From Lachnospira sp. UBA3790 (lineage in GTDB: Bacteria > Bacillota > Clostridia > Lachnospirales > Lachnospiraceae), in contig DFEY01000003.1 in assembly GCA_002369135.1 (NCBI GenBank), forward strand, positions 693,432 through 757,431: a stretch of DNA of 64,000 nt. Reading direction: 5' to 3'. The notes under the pieces were generated by a model. That model made no database searches and was not told the DNA's origin. It was given only the letters and a program-made list of their open reading frames with translations. Every line of letters starts with the position of its first letter. Position 1 is the first letter of the stretch. Both the position numbers and the translations under genes were made by a program. Below, one piece after another: positions 24,500 to 33,505 of the stretch.

Positions 24500-25345
24500 C
24501 TATACTGCCACAGGGAATTTAATCTGTGGACCAGTTTCATAATCAATTAATTTCAAATCATCTGGTGTGAAATCATAAAAGTCTTTAATCTCTGGATTAA
24601 TCCATAGTTTTGGTGCCGGATGCTGTTCTCTAGTAATTAACTCTTCAATTAGTGGAACGTGCTTGTCATAAATATGAGCATCTGCTATCACGTGAACAAA
24701 CTCTCCCACTTCCATATCATTAACCTGCGCCAACATATGAATAAGCGCTGCGTACTGACAAACATTCCAGTTATTGGCTGCAAGCACGTCTTGTGAACGC
24801 TGGTTTAGAATACCATTCAAAACTAACTTTCCAGTCTCTTCGTTTTTGTTTACGTTAAAAGTCATACTGTATGCACATGGATAAAGATTCATCTCATTTA
24901 AATCCTGATGCACATAAATGTTAGTCATAATACGACGGCTGTATGGATTATTCTTCAAATCGTAAAGTACGCGGTCTACTTGATCCATATCGCCCTCTTT
25001 ATATTTGTGCTTAACACTCATCTGGTAACCGTAAGCTTTTCCGATACTTCCATCTTCATCAGCCCACGCATCCCAGATATGAGAACTAAGCTCGTTTACA
25101 TTATTAGATTTCTTCTGCCAAATCCAGAGAACTTCATCTACACAACTCTTGAAACCAGTCTTACGTAGAGTAAGCGCTGGAAATTCTTTTCTTAAGTCGT
25201 AGCGATTAACTACGCCAAATTTCTTAATTGTATATGCAGAAGAACCATCCTCCCATTTAGGGCGAACTTTCTCTCCTTTAGTGTCTGTTCCATTCTCTAG
25301 AATGTCTTTGCACATGTCGACAAAAACTTGATCTGCGTAACTCAT
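24500..25345 (-). CDS. thyA: Thymidylate synthase
   Basis: 281 residues of the folate-dependent ThyA family. The active-site cysteine lies in LYPCAYSMTFNV, in place of the commoner PPCH context, and the dUMP-binding segment reads LNQRSQDVLAANNWNVCQYA. The variant residues around these sites mark a divergent subfamily, but the catalytic Cys, Arg pair (SRRIM) and Asn are present. It converts dUMP to dTMP. It sits 8 bp after the sufB/D-like gene and 8 bp before folA. Confidence 0.93.
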   Translation of the reverse strand: MSYADQVFVDMCKDILENGTDTKGEKVRPKWEDGSSAYTIKKFGVVNRYDLRKEFPALTLRKTGFKSCVDEVLWIWQKKSNNVNELSSHIWDAWADEDGSIGKAYGYQMSVKHKYKEGDMDQVDRVLYDLKNNPYSRRIMTNIYVHQDLNEMNLYPCAYSMTFNVNKNEETGKLVLNGILNQRSQDVLAANNWNVCQYAALIHMLAQVNDMEVGEFVHVIADAHIYDKHVPLIEELITREQHPAPKLWINPEIKDFYDFTPDDLKLIDYETGPQIKFPVAV

Positions 25346-25353
25346 ATTATCTC

Positions 25354-26286
25354 CTATTTTAAGAATCCGTTTATAATCTGCTCTTCGGCCTCTTGTTCTG
25401 TAAGACCTAGAGTCATTAACTTAATTAATTGGTCGCCAGCAATTTTTCCGATAGCTGCTTCGTGCACTAACATAGCATCCACATTGTTAGCCTCAAGCGC
25501 TGGCACAGCCAAGACTCTTGCTTTATCCATTATAATGGAATCGCACTCAGTGTGTCCACTACATTTGCCGTTTCCGTCTATTCTAAGGTCTAGCTTTTGG
25601 AATGACTCGTCTCTAGCAACAGATCTAGATACAATATCTGCACTAGAATCATCGCCATTTAGTTTAACATCATAGCCACTTAGCGCATTTTGTTTGCCGT
25701 GTGTCATAAGACGCTCACGAACAATCATCTTTGCACCCTCAGCTAGTTCAGCCACGGTTTTTCTATCAGTGTCATCGACACCCTTAATCTGTACCATCTC
25801 CATTTCGATAGTACTGTTCTCTTCTGCATAAACCTCAGTTACAGGATTAAGAATTCTTTTTCCTTCTCCATCACCTGAACCATAGTGTTTTTCAACATAC
25901 TTAACTTTAGAATTCTTTCCGACAAAGAATCTGTGAATTCCATCATGCTCTGAATCTTTTGGTCCACAGTTATCAATTCCACATCCGGCCACAATCACCA
26001 CATCGCATTCGTCGCCCACATAGAAGTCATTGTAAACCTTTTCCTTGATTCCACTTTCATTCATAACAACTGGAATATGAACACTCTCATTCTTTGTTCC
26101 AGCCTTGATCTTTATATCGATTCCGTCTTTATCATCTTTAGGGACAATCTCAATATTTGCACTAGACTGTCTAGCAACTGCCTTAGAATTTGAGCGAATG
26201 TTGTACGCACCCTCTGGCACACTGTGTAAGTCCGCCACCTCAGTAAGGAGTCTCTTTTGTATTTCATCTAACTTAATATCTGCCAT
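25354..26286 (-). CDS. SufB/SufD-family Fe-S cluster scaffold protein (minimal SUF type)
   Basis: 310 residues from ATG 26286, chosen because AAAGGAG is 8-9 bp upstream; it starts one base after the sufC stop. The beta-helix SufB/D core is recognisable in VIVAGCGIDNCGPKDSEHDGIHRF and in HTECDSIIMDKARVLAVPALEANN..AMLVHEAAIGKI. It is much shorter than classical SufB (~470 aa) and is paired only with SufC, matching the archaeal/clostridial minimal SufCB-type system. It probably assembles Fe-S clusters with SufC on the scaffold. Confidence 0.87.
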   Translation of the reverse strand: MADIKLDEIQKRLLTEVADLHSVPEGAYNIRSNSKAVARQSSANIEIVPKDDKDGIDIKIKAGTKNESVHIPVVMNESGIKEKVYNDFYVGDECDVVIVAGCGIDNCGPKDSEHDGIHRFFVGKNSKVKYVEKHYGSGDGEGKRILNPVTEVYAEENSTIEMEMVQIKGVDDTDRKTVAELAEGAKMIVRERLMTHGKQNALSGYDVKLNGDDSSADIVSRSVARDESFQKLDLRIDGNGKCSGHTECDSIIMDKARVLAVPALEANNVDAMLVHEAAIGKIAGDQLIKLMTLGLTEQEAEEQIINGFLK

Positions 26287-26287
26287 A

Positions 26288-27034
26288 CTACTCATCTCCT
26301 TTCTCTGGGTCTGCTTTATTACACTGTTTAGCTGGAGCATTTGCTCCTATAAGAGTTGGCATAATCTCATCCTTGCTTCCTCTGTCCACAAGTTTTCCAT
26401 CCGCCAACACAATAATCTCATCAGCAATATTTAAAATTCTCTCCTGGTGAGAAATAATAACAATTGAACTATCCTTAATATCTCTTCTCATCTTTTCGAA
26501 AACTTTAATCAAGCTGTTAAAGCTCCAAAGATCTATTCCAGCCTCGGGCTCGTCAAAGACAGATAACTCACTCTTCTTTGCAAGAACAGTTGCTATCTCA
26601 ATTCTCTTTAACTCTCCGCCTGATAGACTAGCATTTACTTCTCTGTTGATATAATCTCTAGCGCAAAGTCCAACAGCTGACAAATACTTGCAAGCTGAGT
26701 CTAGGGAAATCTGCTTTCCAGTAGCAAGTTTAATCAAATCAAAAACTTGTATACCTTTGAAGCGGACTGGTTGCTGAAGCGCAAATCCAATTCCCTTGTT
26801 TGCTCTATCTGTAATAGACATATCAGTAATATCCTCACCATCCAAAAGAATCTTTCCCGATGTAGGTTTTTCAATGCCCGCAATCAAGCGCGCCAAAGTA
26901 GACTTACCTCCACCATTTGGACCTGTAATAACAATCATTTTGTTATCAGGGATAGTAAGACTTATGTCCTTAATTATTTCTTTTTCGCCTAGTTCATCAT
27001 TCACTTCGAATGACACGTTTTTTAGTTCTAACAT
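26288..27034 (-). CDS. sufC: Fe-S assembly ABC ATPase SufC
   Basis: 248 residues. Walker A is GPNGGGKST at 38-46, the signature LSGGELKRIE near 137, Walker B SVFDEPEAGID, and the H-loop ISHQ. The glutamate-rich DEPEAGID and lack of membrane partners identify SufC rather than a transporter ATPase. It drives the SufB/D-like scaffold encoded next. It starts 9 bp after the metallophosphoesterase gene, in the operon MPE-sufC-sufB/D-thyA-folA. Confidence 0.93.
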   Translation of the reverse strand: MLELKNVSFEVNDELGEKEIIKDISLTIPDNKMIVITGPNGGGKSTLARLIAGIEKPTSGKILLDGEDITDMSITDRANKGIGFALQQPVRFKGIQVFDLIKLATGKQISLDSACKYLSAVGLCARDYINREVNASLSGGELKRIEIATVLAKKSELSVFDEPEAGIDLWSFNSLIKVFEKMRRDIKDSSIVIISHQERILNIADEIIVLADGKLVDRGSKDEIMPTLIGANAPAKQCNKADPEKGDE

Positions 27035-27043
27035 TTTTCACCT

Positions 27044-28150
27044 TTATTTAATATCTAGTATTACGTATTCAGACACAGCTGCTGTTTTATATGGCACTCC
27101 CCATCCAGAGATGCCTGAGCTTACCTCAAATACAGTATTATTCTGCTTCTCTATTCCGTATGATTTTTCATATGAGCCATACCACTCACCTAAATATCCA
27201 ATTGGGAATAACTGTCCTCCATGTGTATGACCACAAAGAACCAAGTCCACTCCCGAGTCTGTCTGCGCTTTAAAGTCATGTGGCTGATGATCAAGCACAA
27301 TCATATATTTAGACTTATCTAGCCCCTTTGTAAGTTCGGCCATACTCTTTCTTTCGTCTTTAAATCGCCTATCAATACGACCAATCACATAAACTGAATC
27401 ATTTATAAGTTTAACGTCATCTTTCATATAAATAACGCCGTTAGTTTCCAAATCTCTTTGGAACTCTTCCATACTGTAGCCACGGTCTTTGTAGTAGGCA
27501 GCATCATGGTTTCCCTCTATATAATATGTGCCATATTTAGCTTTAATTAAACCTAAAGAATTACAAGTGTCTATCATTTGTTCTTTAGTAGTGTCATCAT
27601 CTATTAAGTCACCTGTAATAACAAATATATCGGGTTTTGTTTTATTTATCTCTTTAATGTATTTTGCAAGCCCTTTCCCGTCAAATGTAGTGCCTATATG
27701 TGCATCAGTTATTTGAGCAATTCTAAAGTTAGAAAGTTTCTGGCCTTTATTATCTTTAATAATTTTATTAGTCTCTACTGTATAGTCCGTTCTTACTATA
27801 TTCCAATCATTCCAATTCGCATAAGACAAATAGCCTACTGTTAATAACGCTGCTAGCACTCCTGCCAGGTAAATTTTCAAATGTTTTTTAGTAATCTTTC
27901 CTAATATCCAACCTATAAAGAATAAAATCCAGTCAAAGATAATAAAGTGTAAAACTATCACTACCATATAAACCATATTTGTGAAATAGCCTACAACAAA
28001 AACTAGCACACAAAGTGCTAGTGCCAATACATTTCGCAACCACTTTTTACCTTTAGCTAGTTTCTCAACAAAATAAAACTTGCGCACTGTAAAAAACATT
28101 AACGCAACCAAACTTGCTAGTATACAAATAAAAATCAAACTTGAAAACAT
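27044..28150 (-). CDS. Membrane-anchored metallophosphoesterase (YkuE/YaeI-like)
   Basis: 368 residues. Four hydrophobic segments (about 4-125) precede a calcineurin-type domain with all metal motifs: QITDAHIG (DxH), TGDLIDD (GDxxD), EGNHDAA (GNHD), and LCGHTHGGQLFP (GHxH). Related proteins hydrolyse phosphoester bonds of membrane lipids such as UDP-diacylglucosamine or phosphatidyl substrates; the actual substrate is unknown. It is first gene of the operon leading into sufC. Confidence 0.88.
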   Translation of the reverse strand: MFSSLIFICILASLVALMFFTVRKFYFVEKLAKGKKWLRNVLALALCVLVFVVGYFTNMVYMVVIVLHFIIFDWILFFIGWILGKITKKHLKIYLAGVLAALLTVGYLSYANWNDWNIVRTDYTVETNKIIKDNKGQKLSNFRIAQITDAHIGTTFDGKGLAKYIKEINKTKPDIFVITGDLIDDDTTKEQMIDTCNSLGLIKAKYGTYYIEGNHDAAYYKDRGYSMEEFQRDLETNGVIYMKDDVKLINDSVYVIGRIDRRFKDERKSMAELTKGLDKSKYMIVLDHQPHDFKAQTDSGVDLVLCGHTHGGQLFPIGYLGEWYGSYEKSYGIEKQNNTVFEVSSGISGWGVPYKTAAVSEYVILDIK

Positions 28151-28210
28151 AATAAATCTCCTCGAGTTATTCTATCATATTATGATGTATTTATCACTTT
28201 AAAAAATTAA

Positions 28211-28239
28211 AAAAGGTATAGCATATTGCCATACCTTTT
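28211..28239 (-). terminator. Terminator of the ldh unit
   Basis: AAAAGGTAT (28211-28219) pairs with ATACCTTTT (28231-28239) across an 11-nt loop with T-rich flanks on the minus strand, just after the ldh stop. Confidence 0.78.
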
Positions 28240-28245
28240 ATCATT

Positions 28246-29193
28246 TTATAGTGAGTCATCTATCACTTCTCTTAGTGTTTTGGCCGAATCCTGCAAAGCC
28301 TCCACTTCCTTCTTAGACAGTTCGTATGGGACTGTACATTCCACACCTTCTCTACCCACAATAGCAGGCATACTTAGTGCTACATCACTTATTCCATAAT
28401 TGTTATGCTGAATGCTTGAGATTGGAAGAATAGATTTCTCATCTCTTACTATAGCTTCACAAATACGCTTTACCGACATTGCGATTCCATAGTATGTAGC
28501 ACCTTTCTTTTCAATAATCTCATACGCACTATTTTTAACCTCTTCAGCTATTCTCTCCATCGCTTTAACATGTTCAAAATGTCCTCGCATCTCACAAAAA
28601 TCATTTACAGGAATACCTGATACATTGGCACTGCTCCATGCAGCAATCTCGCTATCTCCATGTTCTCCAATAATGAACGCATGGACTGCTCTACTGTCTA
28701 CTTCCAAATGCTCACCCAACAAATATTTAAGTCTAGCAGTGTCCAAAACCGTGCCCGAGCCAAAGACCCTGTTTTCTGGAAATCCACTAATCTTAGCCGC
28801 AGCATATGTCAAGATATCTACTGGGTTTGCCACAATCAAAAGGATTCCATCTTTATTATATTCTGTAATAGAAGGAATAACTGACTTAAATATTCCTACA
28901 TTCTTCTTAACTAGATCTAATCTAGTCTCGCCAGGTTTTTGCCCAGCACCAGCTGTCACTACTACTATAGCCGCATCTGCTATATCTTTATATTCACCTG
29001 CATAAATTTTTGTAGGTCTAGCAAAAGGCGCACCATGACTGATATCTAGCGCTTCTCCCTCTGCTTTATCTTTATTAGCGTCTATCAAAACAATTTCAGA
29101 AAACATAGCACTCTCAAGCAGTGCAAATGCCGAGGCCGATCCCACAAATCCACATCCTATTATTGCAACTTTTCTGTCATTAACTTTCATCAT
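28246..29193 (-). CDS. ldh: L-lactate dehydrogenase
   Basis: 315 residues. The NAD-binding GCGFVGSASAFALL lies at 14-27. The substrate loop AGAGQKPGETRLDLV carries Gln where malate dehydrogenases have Arg, supporting lactate specificity. The catalytic His is in IGEHGDSE near 178. It reduces pyruvate to lactate in fermentation. Its start lies inside the upstream HD gene (14-bp overlap), so translation is likely coupled. Confidence 0.95.
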   Translation of the reverse strand: MMKVNDRKVAIIGCGFVGSASAFALLESAMFSEIVLIDANKDKAEGEALDISHGAPFARPTKIYAGEYKDIADAAIVVVTAGAGQKPGETRLDLVKKNVGIFKSVIPSITEYNKDGILLIVANPVDILTYAAAKISGFPENRVFGSGTVLDTARLKYLLGEHLEVDSRAVHAFIIGEHGDSEIAAWSSANVSGIPVNDFCEMRGHFEHVKAMERIAEEVKNSAYEIIEKKGATYYGIAMSVKRICEAIVRDEKSILPISSIQHNNYGISDVALSMPAIVGREGVECTVPYELSKKEVEALQDSAKTLREVIDDSL

Positions 29194-29791
29194 TTTTTCC
29201 CTCCCTAAATTTTAAATTTCCTTTGGCTAGGTTTTCATTTAGAATCTTCTCTGTAACCTCCCAAAGTTTCTTTGACCCTAACACATTCTTTCTTTGACGG
29301 GCAAATACATGTTCCGCATCAGTTCCATCTATCTTCCAATCCATACCCTCATTGCTATTATTTAATATGAGCGGTTGTAGATTATCCATAGTGTGAGCAA
29401 ACTTCGACTCTGCTGTCTCATATTCTTCAAATTCGTCAAATATAGCAATCAATTCCTCTTTTTGATCCTCCGGCAAAAGTGAATAGATTCTCTCTTTCGC
29501 TTTGTCTTCTCTTATCTTTTGAGTCTTTAAGCCTTCGTCGTCATATGCGTAAGTATCTCCTGCATCTATCTCCACAATGTCATGAATTAAACACATAATC
29601 ATTACCTTTGCTATATCTATGTCTTCATTAGAATACTCTTTTAAAAGATATGCCATAATCGCCATATGCCAGGAGTGTTCAGCATCATTTTCATTCCTGC
29701 CCTCGCCCGACAAATGTGTATGACGAAACACTTCTTTCTCCTTATCTATCTCAAGAGAAAAATCCAATTGTTTTTTAAGTCTATCGTCCAT
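29180..29791 (-). CDS. HD-domain hydrolase, YfbR/HDDC2-like 5'-deoxynucleotidase family
   Basis: 203 residues. The metal-binding H...HD...D set is visible: NDAEHSWH, LIHDIVEIDAGDTYAYD, and FAHTMDNLQPLILN. The order and spacing fit YfbR/HDDC2 proteins, which dephosphorylate deoxynucleoside monophosphates. It overlaps ldh by 14 bp and follows the serine hydrolase by 15 bp, so it is the middle gene of a three-gene operon with no obvious common function. Confidence 0.85.
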   Translation of the reverse strand: MDDRLKKQLDFSLEIDKEKEVFRHTHLSGEGRNENDAEHSWHMAIMAYLLKEYSNEDIDIAKVMIMCLIHDIVEIDAGDTYAYDDEGLKTQKIREDKAKERIYSLLPEDQKEELIAIFDEFEEYETAESKFAHTMDNLQPLILNNSNEGMDWKIDGTDAEHVFARQRKNVLGSKKLWEVTEKILNENLAKGNLKFREGKNDES

Positions 29792-29806
29792 CTTTGTTTC
29801 CTTCCA

Positions 29807-30670
29807 TTATGATTCCAAAATATACTTAATCATAGCATTTTCCACATCTTCAGCTTGCTCTGGTACAAATCCAGTGTAAGTTACCATCAGTTTTTCATCT
29901 CGAAGTATTAAACAGTGCTGACCCCATTTACCACTTATATAAAATCCGTCCTTATATTTCCAAATATAAAATCCGTAACCATATCTATCATTTTCTATCT
30001 GAACTGATGTGGCCATATCAACATATTCTTCTGATACTATTCTCTTTCCGTTCCAAACACCCTTGTTGTACAAAAGAAGCCCAAGCTTACTAATGTCGTG
30101 AAGCGTCATAACCATCTGCGATGCACCATAGAAATATCCTTCCGGCATTCTAAAGTATTTCTCCACATGTATGCCTAATGGCTTGATAATTTCTCTATCT
30201 ATAAAATCATATAAATCTTCACCTATCGCATATGTCAAAGCGACACTGACAAAGGTTGGACATATATTACAGTAATAGAACTCATTTTTATCCGGATCTT
30301 CTATTGGGCAACTAAAAATAAAATCTAAATAGCTGTCTCCTTCTGGTCTGAAAGGATAACCAGGAACAGACATCGTAAGGAGTCTTCGAATCGAAATCTT
30401 ACTTAAATCGTCAATAATCTTTGGGTCGTACTTTTTATAAACATCTTCTGGAATATATTCAAAAATATTTTTATCCAAGTCAAACAACCCTCTATCCCAA
30501 GCAATACCAACTGCTACCGATAGAAATGTTTTTGTACACGAAAAAATAATGTGCGGAGTGTCCTTAGTATCACCCCACTCGTGTGTAAGTTTTTCATCTT
30601 CATACACTTCCACACCATATATATTCCAATCATTCTTTTTTATTTCATTTATAAATCCATCAAAATTCAT
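29807..30670 (-). CDS. Serine hydrolase of the beta-lactamase/DD-peptidase (class C-like) family
   Basis: 287 residues without a signal peptide, so probably cytoplasmic. The SxxK motif is SCTK at 44-47, a YxN-type motif is YCN near 143, and GKWG near 249 takes the place of the third (KTG/HxG) motif. Such proteins are esterases or peptidases; beta-lactamase activity is not implied. The clean GAGGTGAT ribosome site supports the start. It is first gene of a unit with the HD hydrolase and ldh. Confidence 0.85.
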   Translation of the reverse strand: MNFDGFINEIKKNDWNIYGVEVYEDEKLTHEWGDTKDTPHIIFSCTKTFLSVAVGIAWDRGLFDLDKNIFEYIPEDVYKKYDPKIIDDLSKISIRRLLTMSVPGYPFRPEGDSYLDFIFSCPIEDPDKNEFYYCNICPTFVSVALTYAIGEDLYDFIDREIIKPLGIHVEKYFRMPEGYFYGASQMVMTLHDISKLGLLLYNKGVWNGKRIVSEEYVDMATSVQIENDRYGYGFYIWKYKDGFYISGKWGQHCLILRDEKLMVTYTGFVPEQAEDVENAMIKYILES

Positions 30671-30699
30671 TTTATCACCTCAATAAAATTATAATAAAA

Positions 30700-30731
30700 A
30701 AAGCGGGTTTCAACAATAAAACCCGCAAAAT
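30700..30731 (-). terminator. Terminator of the iscS-iscU-metY-cysK operon
   Basis: GCGGGTTT (30703-30710) pairs perfectly with AAACCCGC (30719-30726). On the minus strand it is followed by seven T. Confidence 0.88.
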
Positions 30732-30781
30732 TTCTTACGTAATTACCCACAAATGGATAACACCTCTCATTTATTAATTTA

Positions 30782-31717
30782 TTATTCTTCTGTAAATAAT
30801 GCTGTTGAGTAATATCTATCGCCACTATCTGGTAGCAACGCCACTATTGTTTTACCTTTGTTCTCAGGTCTCTTTGCTAGTTCTATTGCTCCGTATAATG
30901 CGGCTCCAGATGAAATACCAACTGAGATACCTTCCTTCTTAGCCAAATACTTAGCTGTCTCAAAAGCTTTCTCGTTAGGTGCCTTAAAGACTTCGTCAAA
31001 GACATCTGTGTTTAGCACATCTGGCACAAATCCAGCACCGATACCTTGAATCTTATGTGGGCCTGCTTTACCTTCAGACAAAACAGGTGAATCTTCTGGC
31101 TCTAGAGCTACCACCTTAATGTCAGGGTTCTGCTCCTTCAAGTATTCTCCAACACCAGTTACTGTTCCACCAGTACCAACGCCTGCGATAAAGATATCTA
31201 CATCACCATCAGTATCCTTATAGATTTCAGGACCTGTAGTAGCTTTGTGAATCTTTGGATTTGCTGGGTTTACAAACTGTCCAGGAATAAAGCTGTTTGG
31301 AATTTCATCAGCTAGTTCCTGCGCCTTTGCAATAGCACCCTTCATTCCGTTTGCACCGTCAGTCAATACTAATTCAGCACCGTAAGCTTTTAAGATGTTT
31401 CTTCTCTCAACACTCATAGTGTCAGGCATTGTAAGGATAATTCTATAACCCTTTGCCGCAGCAATAGCCGCTAAACCAATACCAGTGTTTCCTGATGTAG
31501 GCTCAATAATAACTGAACCTTCTTTTAATTTACCTTGTTCTTCAGCCGTCTCTAACATTGCTTTTGCAATTCTATCTTTAACGCTTCCTGCTGGATTAAA
31601 GTACTCTAGTTTAACTAAAATCTTAGCCTCTAATCCCAAATCTTTTTCTATGTTTGTCACTTCAACTAATGGAGTGTTTCCGATTAGTCCAAGTGTTCCT
31701 TTATATATATTCGCCAT
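30782..31717 (-). CDS. cysK: Cysteine synthase A (O-acetylserine sulfhydrylase)
   Basis: 311 residues. The PLP lysine is K47 in NPAGSVKDRIAK, with PTSGNTGIGLA binding the substrate and GTGGTVTGVGEYL binding phosphate. It makes cysteine from O-acetylserine and sulfide. In other Firmicutes CysK also binds the Rrf2 regulator CymR; here an Rrf2 gene lies at the other end of the same locus. It is last in the operon, 34 bp after metY, with a GAGAGG ribosome site. Confidence 0.96.
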   Translation of the reverse strand: MANIYKGTLGLIGNTPLVEVTNIEKDLGLEAKILVKLEYFNPAGSVKDRIAKAMLETAEEQGKLKEGSVIIEPTSGNTGIGLAAIAAAKGYRIILTMPDTMSVERRNILKAYGAELVLTDGANGMKGAIAKAQELADEIPNSFIPGQFVNPANPKIHKATTGPEIYKDTDGDVDIFIAGVGTGGTVTGVGEYLKEQNPDIKVVALEPEDSPVLSEGKAGPHKIQGIGAGFVPDVLNTDVFDEVFKAPNEKAFETAKYLAKKEGISVGISSGAALYGAIELAKRPENKGKTIVALLPDSGDRYYSTALFTEE

Positions 31718-31751
31718 TTTTCTTTACCTCTCTTCGATTAATTATACACTA

Positions 31752-33035
31752 TTATTTTATTGCAGCAAATCCGTTTTCTAGATCACCAATAATATCATCG
31801 ATATTCTCAGTACCAATAGAAAGACGAATTGTGCTTCCTGTTATTCCAATATCTGCCAACTCCTCAGTTGTTAACTGTGAGTGTGTAGTAGATGCCGGAT
31901 GAATTACAAGACTCTTAAGATCCGCTACGTTTGCAAGTAGTGAGAAGATCTTTAAGTTGTCTATAAACTTCCATGCTTCTTCCTGTCCGCCTTTAATGTC
32001 AAATGTAAATATTGAACCACCACCGTTAGGGAAATATTTCTTGTATAGTTCGTTGTTTGGATGATTCTCCAAAGATGGATGATTTACATGCTCTACCTGT
32101 GGGTGGTTGCTTAAATACTCAATCACTTTCTTTGTGTTTTCTGCATGTCTTTCTACTCTTAGAGACAATGTCTCAATTCCCTGCAATAGCAAGAATGCAT
32201 TGAAAGGTGAGATTGCTGCTCCAGTATCACGAAGCAAGATTGCTCTAATGTAAGTAACAAATGCTGCTGGTCCTACTGCATCATAGAATGATACTCCATG
32301 GTAACTAGGATTAGGATCCGCTATATTAGGGAACTTACCAGCTGCCTTGTAATCAAATTTTCCAGACTCAACAATAATTCCACCCAATGTAGTTCCGTGT
32401 CCACCCAAGAACTTTGTTGCAGAATGAACTACGATATCAGCGCCATGTTCAAATGGTCTGATTAGATATGGTGTACCGAAAGTATTATCAATTACTAATG
32501 GAATATTGTTTTTATGTGCAATTTCAGCTAGAGCATCAATATCGGGAATATCACTGTTTGGATTTCCCAATGTCTCGATAAAGATTGCTCTCGTATTATC
32601 CTCTATAGCGTTCTCCACTTCATCTAGATTGTGGATATCCACAAATGTTGTGCTGATATCATACTGTGGAAGTGTGTGCGCCAAAAGGTTGTATGTACCA
32701 CCGTAAATACTCTTCTGAGCAACAATATGACCGCCATTTGCAGCCAAAGCTTGAATAGTGTAACTAATAGCTGCAGCACCTGAAGATACTGCTAGTGCAG
32801 CACTTCCGCCTTCTAAGGCAGCTACTCTCTCTTCTAACACACCCTGTGTAGAGTTTGTTAATCTACCGTAAATGTTTCCAGGATCAGCTAGCCCAAATCT
32901 GTCAGCTGCATGCTTACTGTCATGGAAAACATATGCTGTTGTTTGATATATAGGAACTGCTCTAGAATCCGTTGCTGGATCTGCCTGTTCCTGACCTACG
33001 TGTAACTGTAATGTTTCAAATTTATAATCACTCAT
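31752..33035 (-). CDS. metY: O-acetylhomoserine sulfhydrylase (MetY-type aminocarboxypropyltransferase)
   Basis: 427 residues, the length typical of MetY rather than the ~380 of MetB/MetC. The start motif ETLQLHVGQEQADPATDSRAVP and VHSATKFLGGHGTTLGG (PLP Lys near 209) are characteristic. It forms homocysteine from O-acetylhomoserine and sulfide. It sits 27 bp after iscU and before cysK, linking sulfur assimilation to Fe-S cluster formation. Confidence 0.94.
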   Translation of the reverse strand: MSDYKFETLQLHVGQEQADPATDSRAVPIYQTTAYVFHDSKHAADRFGLADPGNIYGRLTNSTQGVLEERVAALEGGSAALAVSSGAAAISYTIQALAANGGHIVAQKSIYGGTYNLLAHTLPQYDISTTFVDIHNLDEVENAIEDNTRAIFIETLGNPNSDIPDIDALAEIAHKNNIPLVIDNTFGTPYLIRPFEHGADIVVHSATKFLGGHGTTLGGIIVESGKFDYKAAGKFPNIADPNPSYHGVSFYDAVGPAAFVTYIRAILLRDTGAAISPFNAFLLLQGIETLSLRVERHAENTKKVIEYLSNHPQVEHVNHPSLENHPNNELYKKYFPNGGGSIFTFDIKGGQEEAWKFIDNLKIFSLLANVADLKSLVIHPASTTHSQLTTEELADIGITGSTIRLSIGTENIDDIIGDLENGFAAIK

Positions 33036-33062
33036 TTTTTTAATCTCCTTATTTTTAAAATT

Positions 33063-33437
33063 TTATTTTTGTTTACTGTAATAATCATCTAATGCGTTCT
33101 GAATAGCTTCTTCAGCCAAAACTGAACAATGAAGTTTGTGCGCAGGAAGTCCATCCAAGGCTTCTGTTACTGCTTTGTTAGTAAGTTCCTTCACCTCTTC
33201 TAATGGCTTACCCTTGATTAACTCTGTAGCCATAGAACTGGAAGCTATCGCGCTGCCACATCCAAATGTTTCAAACTTTACGTCCTCCACAATACCATCT
33301 TTTATCTTAAGATAAATCTTCATGATATCGCCGCACTTAGCGTTCCCAACTTCTCCTATTCCGTCTGCATCTTCTATCACTCCTACATTTCTAGGATTTA
33401 GAAAATGATCCATTACTTTTTCACTATAAAGTGCCAT
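33063..33437 (-). CDS. iscU: Fe-S cluster scaffold IscU/NifU N-terminal type
   Basis: 124 residues. The three cluster cysteines are C35 (GNAKCGD, with Asp37), C60 (FGCGSA) and C104 (KLHCSVLA). It receives sulfur from IscS, encoded 68 bp upstream. No Shine-Dalgarno is near the ATG; the best one (AAAGGAG, 33464-33470) is 26 bp away, with a 14-bp palindrome between. A stop codon directly abuts the ATG, so an upstream in-frame start is impossible. Confidence 0.94.
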   Translation of the reverse strand: MALYSEKVMDHFLNPRNVGVIEDADGIGEVGNAKCGDIMKIYLKIKDGIVEDVKFETFGCGSAIASSSMATELIKGKPLEEVKELTNKAVTEALDGLPAHKLHCSVLAEEAIQNALDDYYSKQK

Positions 33438-33447
33438 TTATTTTTCT

Positions 33448-33470
33448 ATGGTTAAAACCATATCTCCTTT
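33448..33470 (-). promoter_or_regulatory. Hairpin between Shine-Dalgarno and start of iscU
   Basis: The minus strand reads AAAGGAG, then the hairpin ATGGTTTTAACCAT (33448-33461), then A/T-rich sequence and ATG at 33437. Folding the hairpin would shorten the effective spacing from 26 to about 10-12 nt. Confidence 0.5.
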
Positions 33471-33505
33471 CGGTTTTAAATCTTTGCGGGTACCTTCTTT
33501 TCGAA

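Noticed and set aside
28625..29005. 126-residue plus-strand ORF
   Set aside because: It is antisense to ldh, which has full family motifs.
33438..33461. Seven-codon leader peptide before iscU
   Set aside because: Its ATG is only about 2 bp after AAAGGAG, too close for efficient initiation; the hairpin explanation fits better.
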